A stretch of 57,631 nucleotides of DNA from Albidovulum sp. bin36 (GCA_002238565.1 MPMP01000023.1:1-57631); one strand, 5' to 3'. Counted from the first letter of the stretch, positions 16,557-25,234 are shown. The notes: generated by a model from the letters alone, not told the origin. A program made the numbers and translations.

Positions 16557-17437
16557 GAAACCGCCTCCGCGAAGGCGCGCGCGATTTCAATCCGGCGGGC
16601 CGGCCAAAGCCGGTCGCGCCTTCGGTCGAGTTCCAGGAGAATCTCCTGGAATGCCGCGAAGCGGCCCGGGCGCCCCACGATGCGCAGGTGAAAGCCGATG
16701 TTGAGAAGACGCGGCAGACCGGCCCTGGCCTCGCACTCGAGCACATCAAGCGCACCCCTCACATACTCCGCCATCTCTCCCGGCTGGACGAAACCGTTCG
16801 GGTGGAAAAACTTCATGTCATTGCTGTCGAGTGCGTAGGGCACGACGACAAGCCCCGAAGGATCGCGGTAGGGCAGGTCGTCGTCGAAGGCGTTCGAGGT
16901 ATAGGCATAGCCCCGCTCAGCCAGTAGGCTGCGCGTCCACGGGCTCTCGGCGCCTCGGCAGAAAAACCCCTTCGGCGTTTCCCCCGTCGCGGCCCGGATC
17001 GCAGCAGCCGCCCGGTCGAGATCGGCGGCCTCCTCCTCGCTGCTGTCGTAATCGGCATGTGCCCGCCAGAGCCAGCCATGGCAAGCCGCCTCGTGCCCGT
17101 GTGCGGCAAATGCTGACAGGACCGGCGCCGCCCGCTCAGCGGCGCGACCGCAGACGAAGAGTGTTGCCGGGATGCTGTGCCGCTTCAACGCCTCCATCAT
17201 CCGCCATGCGCCAGCACGGGTTCCGTAGGCAAAAATCTGCGCCAGGCCGGGATCGGGTCGTCCTTCCGGGACCACCGAGATCACCTCGCCGATCCTCTCG
17301 TTCTCCCCGTCCCCTTCGAGCACCTGCCGCTCGGCACCTTCCTCGAAATTGATCACGACCGAGACGGCCAGCCGCGAGCCGTTCGGCCAGCGGAAGTCGG
17401 GCCAGCCGCCTCCGTAACCGACGAGATCGCGGATCAT
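16553..17437 (-). CDS. Polysaccharide-deacetylase-fold protein, PuuE-like (copy 1)
   Basis: A 294-residue NodB-fold protein resembling PuuE, the metal-independent allantoinase, and related deacetylases. Landmarks are VVINFEEGAERQ near the start, GRAAERAAPVLSAFAAHGHE, AACHGWLWRAH and the late IGFHLRIVGRPGR. I place the start at ATG 17437 because it overlaps the preceding stop as ATGA; the frame is open 15 codons further. PuuE enzymes open cyclic ureides such as allantoin. A hydrolase of another N-acyl compound is equally possible. It is followed in a four-base overlap by the racemase-like gene. Confidence 0.8.
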   Translation of the reverse strand: MIRDLVGYGGGWPDFRWPNGSRLAVSVVINFEEGAERQVLEGDGENERIGEVISVVPEGRPDPGLAQIFAYGTRAGAWRMMEALKRHSIPATLFVCGRAAERAAPVLSAFAAHGHEAACHGWLWRAHADYDSSEEEAADLDRAAAAIRAATGETPKGFFCRGAESPWTRSLLAERGYAYTSNAFDDDLPYRDPSGLVVVPYALDSNDMKFFHPNGFVQPGEMAEYVRGALDVLECEARAGLPRLLNIGFHLRIVGRPGRFAAFQEILLELDRRRDRLWPARRIEIARAFAEAVS

Positions 17438-18375
17438 TCGTTCGGTTCCGCGAAGTCCGGCGGGCAGGGGCGGGGCGTCCAATCCGGCAGGCCGAGGCCG
17501 GACCGCCAGGCACGCGCGATCTCGGCGCGCGAGGAGAACCAGACTCCGTCGTGACCGAGGGCGTAATCGAGGAATGCCTCCAACCCCCCGATCCGGCCGG
17601 GTCGGCCTATGATCCGGGTGTGAAGGCCGATCGACAGCATCCGCGGCGCCTTGGCGCCTTCGGCGTAGAGCCGGTCAAAGGCATCGATGCAGTAGCGCGC
17701 GAAATCCCCCCCGAAGACGAAGCCGCCATTGTTGTGAAAGCGCATGTCATTCGTGTCGAAGGCGTAGGGAAGGACCACGTGGGGGCCTGTCGCCGTGGCG
17801 ACCGTGTAGGGCAGGTCGTCATTGTATGCGTTGCTGTCGTAAAGAAAGCCGCCATGCTCGACGAGGAGATCGCGCGTCATGACCGAGGTGGCCGACCGGG
17901 TGTGCCAGCCCAGAGGCGGCGTGCCGGCGGCATCGGTGATCGCGTCCACGGTGCGCGCGATCGCTTGGCGCTCGGTGGCCTGGTCCATGTGAACGTGACG
18001 CTCCCACCGCCAGCCATGCGCGGCGACCTCGTGGCCGTCGGCAACCGCCTCTTCCGCAATCCAAGGTGTCCGCTCGATGGCACGGCCGCAGGCGTTCAAC
18101 GTCGCGCGGACGCCCCGCTCGCCAAGGGCGGCGCGGATGCGCGGCCATCCCGCGCGCGGGCCGTATTCGAAATGGCTTTCCATGCAGAGATCGGGCTGGC
18201 CTTCAACCCGCTCGACCGCATCGTAGATGTGCTCGTTCCGCTCGTCTCCGTCGCCGAGCGATCGCTCGGCTCCCTCCTCGACATTGACCACAACCGACAC
18301 CGAGAGGCGCGCGCCCCCAGGCCAGCGAACCACGGGTGTTCCCATGCGGTAGCCCTCGAAGTCGCGCCGGATCAT
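17434..18375 (-). CDS. Polysaccharide-deacetylase-fold protein, PuuE-like (copy 2)
   Basis: A 313-residue paralogue of the next gene in the operon, with the same landmarks in order: VVVNVEEGAERS, CGRAIERTPWIAEEAVADGH, AAHGWRWERH and IGLHTRIIGRPGR. By eye the two copies share roughly 35-40 percent of residues, so this is an old duplication or two co-recruited enzymes with different substrates. The start at 18375 overlaps the stop of a 49-codon ORF (ATGA) and the end overlaps copy 1. It is complete. Confidence 0.8.
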   Translation of the reverse strand: MIRRDFEGYRMGTPVVRWPGGARLSVSVVVNVEEGAERSLGDGDERNEHIYDAVERVEGQPDLCMESHFEYGPRAGWPRIRAALGERGVRATLNACGRAIERTPWIAEEAVADGHEVAAHGWRWERHVHMDQATERQAIARTVDAITDAAGTPPLGWHTRSATSVMTRDLLVEHGGFLYDSNAYNDDLPYTVATATGPHVVLPYAFDTNDMRFHNNGGFVFGGDFARYCIDAFDRLYAEGAKAPRMLSIGLHTRIIGRPGRIGGLEAFLDYALGHDGVWFSSRAEIARAWRSGLGLPDWTPRPCPPDFAEPNE

Positions 18376-18521
18376 GCGTCCCTCGCTTGATCCATGAAGC
18401 GCCGGCAGAGATCGGCGCTCATGCGGAGCGAATCGTCCGAATCGATGGCGCCTTCACCCGTCGGGAGCGCTTCACGCAGGTTGTCTGCCGTCACTCCTCC
18501 ACCGATCAGGGTCAGGGGCAT
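18372..18521 (-). CDS. 49-residue ORF resembling the tail of a BtpA/SgcQ-type TIM barrel
   Basis: The ATG (18521) lies 10 bases inside the kinase gene and the stop overlaps the next start as ATGA, so it sits in the operon exactly as a gene would. The sequence (PLTLIGGGVTADNLREAL…GAIDSDDSL) resembles the last two phosphate-binding strands of a TIM barrel, as in BtpA/SgcQ proteins, which often accompany PfkB kinases and SIS proteins. A full BtpA is about 270 residues. I infer an internal deletion that removed the rest of the gene but kept translational coupling. The remnant is unlikely to be an enzyme. Confidence 0.45.
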   Translation of the reverse strand: MPLTLIGGGVTADNLREALPTGEGAIDSDDSLRMSADLCRRFMDQARDA

Positions 18522-19534
18522 GAGGCGGTCTCCTGCGACAAGTAGGCCCGCGCGGCAGCGCGGTTGGCGGGCAGCGCGCCGTCGGCGCCGAAGCGGGCGA
18601 CGATCTGCGACGCCGAGACGGCACCGTGGCGTGCCGCGATAAGGGGATCGCCTGTCTCGACGAGCCCGGCCAGAACGCCGCCGCAGAAGCTGTCGCCGGC
18701 ACCCGTGGGGTCGAGCGTCTCGGCAGGAACGGCAGAAACCGGCACGGCCCGCGATGTTGCGCGATCCCAGACCAGAACGCCTTCGGAGCCAAGCTTGACC
18801 ATGATCGCGCCCGGACACCGGTCGGCAAGTACGGCGAGCGCGTCGGCGAGACCCGCGCCGGGGACCATCGCGCGCAACTCGACCTCGCTCGGCAGAAAGG
18901 CGTCGAGGCGGGCGAGGATCGGCGCGATTTCGTGGAGGGGCCTATGAGCAAGGTGCCCGCCGGGGTCGGCGGTGAAGATTGCGCCGCCCGGCGCAAAATG
19001 GTCGAGCATTGCGAGCATCACATCGGGCTGGCTCGGCGCGAGGTGGACGCCCTTCGTGCCAAGCCAATCTCCCGGAACCTGCGTCGGCGTCAGCGGGTGG
19101 CGGTCGCGGAAACTCGAATAACTGATCTCGTCAGGGACGATCCGTGCGGACAGATGGTCGCGCCAGCGCCTCAACTCTTCCTTGCTCAGCCGATCGGCTG
19201 GAAAACCTGCTTCGGCCAGCGCCTCGGGCGGGCTCGCCAGCCCCTCGTCACGCCGTCCCTCGGCATCGTAGATGAACCAATGGCAAGCGGCGAGGCATTC
19301 GTCTGACCAGGTCACGCCTCCGAGGTCGACGCCATGCGCCTGCAGACGTTCCAGTGTCTTGCGTGGGTAACTCGAGACCGCGCAGCTGACGAGGCCGACG
19401 CGCGGTGTCCAGACAATGGCGCCAACGGCCGAATAGGCTCCGTTTCCTCCGGATTGGGCAATGGCCACCCGGCCGTCAGCCGAAATCACGTTATCGACCG
19501 TCAACCCCCCGACTGTCACCAGATCGGGCGTCAC
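18512..19534 (-). CDS. PfkB-family carbohydrate kinase
   Basis: A ribokinase-fold sugar kinase of 340 residues. The PfkB C-terminal signature with the catalytic Asp is DPTGAGDSFCGGVLAGL; the N-terminal GGNGAYSAVGA is the substrate-binding turn. I start it at GTG 19534, one base after the stop of the upstream gene; the frame stays open 66 codons further, but that stretch overlaps the SIS gene and has no kinase sequence. A PfkB kinase directly after a SIS protein recalls fructoselysine/Amadori-compound operons (kinase plus deglycase), which is a hypothesis only. Confidence 0.85.
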   Translation of the reverse strand: MTPDLVTVGGLTVDNVISADGRVAIAQSGGNGAYSAVGAIVWTPRVGLVSCAVSSYPRKTLERLQAHGVDLGGVTWSDECLAACHWFIYDAEGRRDEGLASPPEALAEAGFPADRLSKEELRRWRDHLSARIVPDEISYSSFRDRHPLTPTQVPGDWLGTKGVHLAPSQPDVMLAMLDHFAPGGAIFTADPGGHLAHRPLHEIAPILARLDAFLPSEVELRAMVPGAGLADALAVLADRCPGAIMVKLGSEGVLVWDRATSRAVPVSAVPAETLDPTGAGDSFCGGVLAGLVETGDPLIAARHGAVSASQIVARFGADGALPANRAAARAYLSQETASCP

Positions 19535-19535
19535 C

Positions 19536-20648
19536 TCAGCCTCCGAGGCGTGGAGCGCCCAGCCCGATCGCGTCCCGCTCGACCGCGGCGTGGTAGCCGA
19601 AGAGGTGCAGCGGCACGCTATAGATGATCGGCGTTGTCTCCCAGGCGACGGGAGGCAGGTGCCACGCCACATCCGCCACATCGGCAATCTCGCTTTCCCC
19701 GTCCGGCACGAGAGCGATGCATGTGCCGTCACTGGCGACGCTCATGATTGCGGTCTCCAGGGCGCGCGGGTGGCTGGCTTCGTCAGGAGCGATCAGGAAC
19801 ATGGGGTCACCCGCCTTCTGAGTTCGATAGTGATGGTACTCCTCAAGTGGGAACGCGAGCGCATGGATGGGCGCCAGTTCCTTCAGCTTGGCCGCGCCAA
19901 AGGCCGCCGGCGCGTAGTGGGGACCCGCACCTGTGAGCAGGACGAGGTCTGCGCGTGCAAGACGCCGGGCGATGTCGCGTGCAGGCCCGTAGAAGGACGT
20001 TGCGACGGAATCGACTGTTTTTGGCAAGGCCTCCAGCGCATTGTCGAGCGATGACGTGTCCTTGCCGCGCGCTTCGGCGACTGCTGCTATCAAGGCGAGT
20101 TTCAATGCCATCGCCGCGGTACTCGACTGCGTTGGCCAGCCGCCGCGCGTGGCGCGGATCAGGAGCGCCCCCGGAAACTCCTCCATGAGTGGAGAGCCCG
20201 GCGTGTTCGAAAGGCCAATCGCGTAGGCCCCGCGGTCGGTCGCCCCCTTTAGCCCGTCTATGACCGGCTCGGTCTTCCCGCTTGAACTCAGGCCGATTGC
20301 CACCGTTTCTGAATCGACCACATCCAGCCCGTATGCCGCAAAGTCGAATGCCTCGCAGGGTTCGCAGACCGCGCCAAGCAATCGCTCTGCGACGTGGCGA
20401 ACGCCAAAGCCCGAGATCCAGCTGTCGCCGCAACCGACCATGACGATACGGCGGACGGGGCGATCCTTCAGATCGACAGCAATCTTGGCAAGAGGGCCCG
20501 CATTGGCCTTGAGCGTTGCGCTGATCGCGTCGCCCTGGGACAACATTTCCTTCTCGGTCAATTCGATCCGGCGAAACCGTTCCGGGTCGCCAGGCGCGTC
20601 CGACGAAGACTCGCGGCGAATTTCCTGAATTCGTTGCTCAATACTCAC
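19536..20648 (-). CDS. SIS-domain protein (sugar isomerase/deglycase type)
   Basis: A 370-residue protein with two SIS domains as in AgaS, FrlB and the isomerase half of GlmS. Domain one has IVMVGCGDSWISGFG and LSSSGKTEPVID, and domain two has VLLTGAGPHYAPAAFGAAKL and FPLEEYHHY. It would isomerise or cleave an amino-sugar or fructosamine phosphate in the cytoplasm. It is the first gene of the minus-strand operon, with the divergent DeoR gene 122 bases away. A promoter candidate lies in that gap. The family and operon mates fit Amadori or amino-sugar metabolism. Confidence 0.8.
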   Translation of the reverse strand: MSIEQRIQEIRRESSSDAPGDPERFRRIELTEKEMLSQGDAISATLKANAGPLAKIAVDLKDRPVRRIVMVGCGDSWISGFGVRHVAERLLGAVCEPCEAFDFAAYGLDVVDSETVAIGLSSSGKTEPVIDGLKGATDRGAYAIGLSNTPGSPLMEEFPGALLIRATRGGWPTQSSTAAMALKLALIAAVAEARGKDTSSLDNALEALPKTVDSVATSFYGPARDIARRLARADLVLLTGAGPHYAPAAFGAAKLKELAPIHALAFPLEEYHHYRTQKAGDPMFLIAPDEASHPRALETAIMSVASDGTCIALVPDGESEIADVADVAWHLPPVAWETTPIIYSVPLHLFGYHAAVERDAIGLGAPRLGG

Positions 20649-20723
20649 AGATTATTCTCCCGATATTCGATCCAGTCCTGCGATGCGGCCGCAAAACTGG
20701 CAAACCCCCGTGACTTTCGGTAT

Positions 20724-20752
20724 TTGGTAGCTGGACAAAATACGCAAGTCAA
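20724..20752 (-). promoter_or_regulatory. Promoter candidate for the SIS-PfkB-PuuE operon
   Basis: Minus strand: TTGACT (20752-20747), 17-base spacer, TACCAA (20729-20724), about 75 bases before the SIS start. It sits between the divergent regulator and operon, where a DeoR protein would bind. Confidence 0.4.
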
Positions 20753-20770
20753 TTTCGCAAGGGCGCTGCC

Positions 20771-21364
20771 ATGCCGGATACCGAGGCCCTGTCGCAATTG
20801 CATCCGCGGCATGAGCGAATCCTCGAATTGCTGCAGCGCGACCGGATGGTTGAAGTCGTCCGGCTCTCCGACAGGCTGGGCGTTTCGGCCGTGACCATCC
20901 GGCCCGACCTCGACTCCCTCGACCGCCGAATGTTGCTGCGGCGCATCAGAGGCGGAGCAACCTCGGTTCAGGCCGCCCGATTCGTCCGGCCTCTGGAACT
21001 GCCGAGCCAGAGCTTCGCCGAAGAGAAGGAGCGCATCGGTGTCATGGCAGCAATGATGGTACGCAACGGCGAGACGATCCTAATCGACGCCGGAACGACC
21101 AAGCGGGCCATGGCGCTGGCTCTTCCCCAAGACCTGCATGACGTGGTGGTCATGACGAACAACCTGGAAATCGCCATTTCCCTTGAAAACCATGCTGGCA
21201 TCACGGTCATGGTTACTGGCGGACCGGGCGCAATATGTGCGTCTGAACTTGACCGGAAGTCGAGTATTGCGAAAAGTTTCGCTATAGCCACCAATGTAAG
21301 TATAATGACCATAGTCGGGGCCGAACCCCGGCAGAAAACAACAAACTCAGGGAGTATCCAATGA
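20771..21364 (+). CDS. DeoR-family regulator, shortened
   Basis: A 197-residue DeoR-type repressor. The N-terminal helix-turn-helix (RHERILELLQRDRMVEVV, then LSDRLGVSAVTIRPDLDSL) has Pro where nearly all relatives have the second Arg of TIRRDL. The sensor domain begins normally (ERIGVMAAMMVRNGETILID, AGTTKRAMA) but stops resembling the family after TVMVTGGPG, around residue 155; normal length is about 255. The last 40 codons run through what looks like the promoter of the next gene and end within its start codon. I infer a truncation or frameshift. It may still bind DNA. Confidence 0.65.
   Translation: MPDTEALSQLHPRHERILELLQRDRMVEVVRLSDRLGVSAVTIRPDLDSLDRRMLLRRIRGGATSVQAARFVRPLELPSQSFAEEKERIGVMAAMMVRNGETILIDAGTTKRAMALALPQDLHDVVVMTNNLEIAISLENHAGITVMVTGGPGAICASELDRKSSIAKSFAIATNVSIMTIVGAEPRQKTTNSGSIQ
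21277..21306 (+). promoter_or_regulatory. Promoter candidate for the Pot-type importer
   Basis: A perfect -10 TATAAT (21301-21306) preceded by a weak -35 TTTCGC (21277-21282) at 18 bases. A short hairpin CGGGG/CCCCG follows in the leader before the ATG at 21361. Its position inside the DeoR frame supports the view that the regulator's tail is not original coding sequence. Confidence 0.35.
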
Positions 21365-22407
21365 AATTTACCCGACGCACCGTTCTGGGCGGCATGGCTG
21401 CCACGACGACGCTTGCCACGCCAGTCGTTCTGCGCGCGCAGACGCGAGAGCTTATCATGGTCGGCTACGGCAATGACTCCGATGCGCCGTTGATCGCCGC
21501 AGGCGAAGAACTCGGTCGCCGCAATCCCGGCGTGACGCTCCAGGTGATCGGTGGCCTATCCGCCGAGGCGCTGGCGCAGATCAAGGCCGCGCGCGGTGAC
21601 TCTCCCTATGACCTTGCCGTCATGGGCTCGCCCGCGATCATCAATGCTCTGGCCGAGGATGTCCTCATTCCGCTCGATTTCTCGAAGATCCCGAATTCGC
21701 AGAACGTCGATCCGCGCTTCATGCCCTTTGGGTACGATGTCGGCCAGCCGATCTGGTTCGAGGGGATCGGCATCGCCTACGATACGGCGAAGATCTCCAC
21801 GCCACCGACCACTTGGGGGGAGCTGTGGAGTGGCGACTACACTGGACGGATCGGCATGTGCCGCCCGCAGTCGAATCTCGGCCTCGGCGTTCTCGCGGCG
21901 ACCTGCGAGTCCTTCGGCCGCCCGCAGGACGATATGGCCTTTGCTCTTGAGAAATGGCTCGAGCTTGAACCGTTGGTGGGTCGCAGCCCGCCGCTTCTCC
22001 AGCAGATGATCGAGCGCGGCGAGGTCGATCTCGCTCCGCTCTGGCACGTAAACACCGCGCTGGCGGCGGCCGCGGGTCTCCCGATCGGGTACGTCAAGAT
22101 CAGGGAGCCAGGGCCGTTGATGCTGCCGACAAATATCGTGCAGTTCGTCAATACTGCAGAAGGCACCGCCGACCTTGTGCACGAGTTTGCAGACATTCTT
22201 CTCACGCAGGACATCCAGAAGATGGCAGGAAGCGCGCCGATCTACTTCGGTACCGTCGTCGAAGGCATCCCGGTGCCTGCCGATGCCGCGCCCTACGTCC
22301 CCTCTACGCCCGAAGAACTGGCCGACACCACGTCCCTTGACTGGCCTGCCTTCGCGCCGCTTCGCGGTCAGACGGTGGAGGCATTCGACCGCATGTTCGC
22401 CGGATGA
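21361..22407 (+). CDS. Extracellular solute-binding protein of a Pot/Fbp-type ABC importer
   Basis: A 348-residue type 2 periplasmic binding protein. The signal sequence has a twin-arginine-like start (KFTRRTVLGGMAATTTLATP). The mature part shows the usual strands (YDLAVMGSPAIINALAEDVL, WFEGIGIAYDTAKI, TTWGELWSGDYTGRIGM), as in PotD/AfuA relatives that bind polyamines, ferric iron, phosphonates or small sugars. It heads a four-gene operon with overlapping ATPase and permeases. The ligand is unknown; context suggests a nitrogenous sugar conjugate. Confidence 0.85.
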   Translation: MKFTRRTVLGGMAATTTLATPVVLRAQTRELIMVGYGNDSDAPLIAAGEELGRRNPGVTLQVIGGLSAEALAQIKAARGDSPYDLAVMGSPAIINALAEDVLIPLDFSKIPNSQNVDPRFMPFGYDVGQPIWFEGIGIAYDTAKISTPPTTWGELWSGDYTGRIGMCRPQSNLGLGVLAATCESFGRPQDDMAFALEKWLELEPLVGRSPPLLQQMIERGEVDLAPLWHVNTALAAAAGLPIGYVKIREPGPLMLPTNIVQFVNTAEGTADLVHEFADILLTQDIQKMAGSAPIYFGTVVEGIPVPADAAPYVPSTPEELADTTSLDWPAFAPLRGQTVEAFDRMFAG

Positions 22408-23483
22408 TGAAGGGGCCATCTGGTCCCGCGACGACAGTCGCTTCGGCGGCCCCGGTGCTTCGCATCGGGGCCGTCAGCAAATTCTTCGGCACATTCAAGG
22501 TACTCGAAGACTGCACGCTCGACGTGGCCGAGGGCGAGATCGTGACACTCCTCGGCCCGTCCGGCTGCGGCAAGACCACGCTTCTCCGCTGCATCGCGGG
22601 TTTCTGGGAAGCCAACGGCGGCACCATCGAAATCGACGGGCAGCACATGTTCCGGGTGCCGGTGAACCGCCGCCCCGTGGGCGTGGTATTCCAGAGTTAC
22701 GCGCTCTTTCCTCATCTGACAGTAGCACGGAACGTTGGTTATGCGCTCCGAATGCGCGGCCTGCCGCGCGCCGAGGCCAAGGCTCGTGTTGCCGAAGCGC
22801 TCGATACCGTGTCACTCACCGGCTTTGAGGACCGCTACCCTGCGCAGCTGTCCGGCGGTCAGCAGCAGCGAGTTGCCATCGCGCGCATTTTGGTCATGGA
22901 GCCGCGTGTTCTTCTCCTGGACGAGCCATTCAATGCTCTCGACGCCAAACTCCGCGGCACGATGCAGGTCGAACTGCGTCTGCTCATAAAGCGGCTCGGT
23001 CTCACCTCTATCTTCGTGACCCATGACCAGGAGGAAGCACTGACAATGAGCGACCGGATCGCCGTCATGCGCGCCGGTTGCATCGAACAGGTCGCGGCGC
23101 CGGACGAGATCTTCGATCGCCCGGCGACTGCCTATGTCGCCGATTTCATCGGCACCTCGAACTTCTGGAGCGCGAGGGCCGAGGGAGGCCTAGTCCGGCT
23201 TCCCGACGGTCAGACCGCGTCTACAGTGCTCAAGGGCGAGGTCAGGGTCATGGTTCGCCCCCACAACCTGCGGCTCGATGCGGCAGGGCAGGGACCGTGG
23301 CAGGGCAGGGTGGCGTTCCATCGCTCCGTGGGGCCTCTTGTCGAATACCATGTCGAAATTGAGGGCGGCATGACGCTCAGGGTAGCGACGATGCGCCAAA
23401 GCGCGAATCGTCCAATCCGCGATGATGCGTCGGTTTCGATCGCCGTTGTCGATCCGGCGCTCTGTGCGGTCTACCCGGGCTGA
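22404..23483 (+). CDS. Pot-type ABC transporter ATP-binding protein
   Basis: A 359-residue importer ATPase. Walker A is GPSGCGKTTLLRCIAGF, the Q-loop VVFQSYALFPHLTV, the signature LSGGQQQRVAIARIL and Walker B LLLDEPFNALDAKL. After about residue 250 comes a C-terminal TOBE/MalK-like regulatory domain (VMVRPHNLRLDAAG). This length and domain pattern is that of PotA/FbpC. The start overlaps the binding-protein stop by four bases and the stop abuts the first permease by one base. Confidence 0.9.
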   Translation: MMKGPSGPATTVASAAPVLRIGAVSKFFGTFKVLEDCTLDVAEGEIVTLLGPSGCGKTTLLRCIAGFWEANGGTIEIDGQHMFRVPVNRRPVGVVFQSYALFPHLTVARNVGYALRMRGLPRAEAKARVAEALDTVSLTGFEDRYPAQLSGGQQQRVAIARILVMEPRVLLLDEPFNALDAKLRGTMQVELRLLIKRLGLTSIFVTHDQEEALTMSDRIAVMRAGCIEQVAAPDEIFDRPATAYVADFIGTSNFWSARAEGGLVRLPDGQTASTVLKGEVRVMVRPHNLRLDAAGQGPWQGRVAFHRSVGPLVEYHVEIEGGMTLRVATMRQSANRPIRDDASVSIAVVDPALCAVYPG

Positions 23484-24415
23484 TGGCGAAGGCGAGTTTT
23501 CCCAAACTTGCGGCACGCCCCGGTGTCGGCGAACGTCTGATTGACGCCCTGCTCTCCGGGCGCGGGATCTGGCCGGCTGTCCCGGCGATTGTCGTCCTGA
23601 CCGTGGTCGCGGTGATCCCCTTCATAGTTTTGCTTTCGCTCGGTTTTTCCGACTTCGTTGTGTCACGCGGCGAGATTGTTTCGCAGACTTTCTCGCTCGA
23701 TCACCTCTCGAACGCGCTCTCCGATTCGCTATACTGGACCACTTTCCAGCGCTCGCTGACGCTCGCTCTCTCGACGACGGCTCTCTGCCTGATCTTCGGC
23801 TACCCGGTCGCCTACCTTTTTCTCGTGGGCGGACGCTGGACCAAGCGGCTGATCCTTGTCTTGACCATCGCGCCTCTCCTGACTAGCGGGATTGTACGGA
23901 CCTATGCTTGGCTCGTGATCCTCGGCGGCCGCGGCGTGGTGAACTCGACGCTTGCGGGGATGGGGCTCATCGATCAGCCGATGAGGATCATGAACACGCA
24001 CTGGGCCGTGCTTATCGGCATGGTGCAAATCCACCTTCCCGTCATGATCCTGCCGCTGATCGCGGTAATGAGCCGACACGACGGGCGCCTCGTCGAAGCT
24101 TCGGAGAATCTCGGCGCCACCCGGCTCGGAACCCTGAGAACGGTAATCCTGCCGCTCAGCGTACCCGGGATCGGTACCGGCGCAGCCTTGGTCTTCACGC
24201 TAAGCTACACAACCTTCGTTGTCCCCCAGATCCTCGGTGGCGGAAACTACCTGAACGCAGCGACAATGATTTACGAGCAGGTCGTCTACTCGCTCGAATG
24301 GAGCAAGGGGTCGGTCAGCTCGCTTATCCTCATGTTGACCTGTCTCGTCATGCTCGTGGCCATCGCACTCGTCACGAATCACTTCACGCGCTGGACGAGG
24401 GGGAGCGACGCATGA
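23483..24415 (+). CDS. Pot-type ABC transporter permease (first)
   Basis: A 310-residue PotB-like permease with six main membrane helices after a long N-terminal tail. The cytoplasmic EAA loop reads EASENLGATRLGTLRTVILPL, close to consensus. The start codon follows within the stop of the ATPase gene and the end overlaps the second permease as ATGA. It forms the channel with the next protein. Confidence 0.9.
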   Translation: MAKASFPKLAARPGVGERLIDALLSGRGIWPAVPAIVVLTVVAVIPFIVLLSLGFSDFVVSRGEIVSQTFSLDHLSNALSDSLYWTTFQRSLTLALSTTALCLIFGYPVAYLFLVGGRWTKRLILVLTIAPLLTSGIVRTYAWLVILGGRGVVNSTLAGMGLIDQPMRIMNTHWAVLIGMVQIHLPVMILPLIAVMSRHDGRLVEASENLGATRLGTLRTVILPLSVPGIGTGAALVFTLSYTTFVVPQILGGGNYLNAATMIYEQVVYSLEWSKGSVSSLILMLTCLVMLVAIALVTNHFTRWTRGSDA

Positions 24416-25227
24416 TCCGCCACCGCCTATTCCCGCTCTCGGACCTTCTCGGTCTCGGGCTCATCCATGCTGTCGCGATCTTCTCGCTCGTGCTGCTCGT
24501 GGCACCCTCGATCATCGTGGTGATCATCTCGTTCGACACGCGCGCTTATGTGAGCTTTCCGCCAGAGGGTTTCACCTTCCGCTGGTATGCGGAGGTCTTT
24601 GACAAGGGTGAACTCGTCGAGGCGATGCTGAACAGCCTCCAGGTCGGGCTGACTGTGACGCTGCTCTGTATCGTTCTCGGTGTTCCGACTGCGCTTGCCT
24701 GCGTGCGCGGTCGCTTCAGGGGCACAACCGCGCTCTCCGTCTTCGTTCTCGTGCCTCACATGGTGCCCGGCATCGTTCTTGGCGTCGCCGTGCTCTTTGC
24801 CGGCTCGCTCGTCGGGGTGGTTCCATCAATCTGGCTCCAGTCGATTGCAATCACTGTCTTCATTCTGGCTGTCATGGTGCGAACCGTGCAGAGTCGGCTC
24901 ATGCGTCTCGACCCGGCGCTTGAAGAGGCGGCGGCGAACCTTCGGGCCACTCCCTTCCAGAGCCTCAGAACGGTGACACTCCCCCTTCTTATGCCCGCAA
25001 TCCTCGCAGGGGCGGTCTTCACCTTTGTCGAGGGGTTCGACAATCTCTCTGTGGCAATTTTCACGCACGGATTCCGCGATCGACCGCTGCCTGTCGAGCT
25101 TCTCGCTCTGGTGCAATACACCAGCTCGCCTCTCGTCGCGGCGGTCTCCGGCGTCCAGATCGTCCTTGCGATTGCGGCTCTGGTGGCAGTTTCGATGAGC
25201 ATTGGCCTTGACAACGTGAACGAGTAG
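24412..25227 (+). CDS. Pot-type ABC transporter permease (second)
   Basis: A 271-residue PotC-like permease. The ATG at 24412 is fixed by the ATGA overlap; longer readings upstream would run inside the first permease. The EAA loop is EEAAANLRATPFQSLRTVTL. The membrane helices are regular and the gene complete. It is the last gene of this operon. Decayed transposase sequence begins immediately downstream. Confidence 0.9.
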   Translation: MIRHRLFPLSDLLGLGLIHAVAIFSLVLLVAPSIIVVIISFDTRAYVSFPPEGFTFRWYAEVFDKGELVEAMLNSLQVGLTVTLLCIVLGVPTALACVRGRFRGTTALSVFVLVPHMVPGIVLGVAVLFAGSLVGVVPSIWLQSIAITVFILAVMVRTVQSRLMRLDPALEEAAANLRATPFQSLRTVTLPLLMPAILAGAVFTFVEGFDNLSVAIFTHGFRDRPLPVELLALVQYTSSPLVAAVSGVQIVLAIAALVAVSMSIGLDNVNE

Positions 25228-25234
25228 GAAACTT

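Noticed and set aside
18512..19732. Longer kinase start at 19732
   Set aside because: The extra 66 codons overlap the SIS gene, contain no kinase sequence and are Arg/Ser-rich, as expected for an out-of-frame reading.
21556..22419. 287-codon minus-strand ORF
   Set aside because: Shadow of the solute-binding protein gene.
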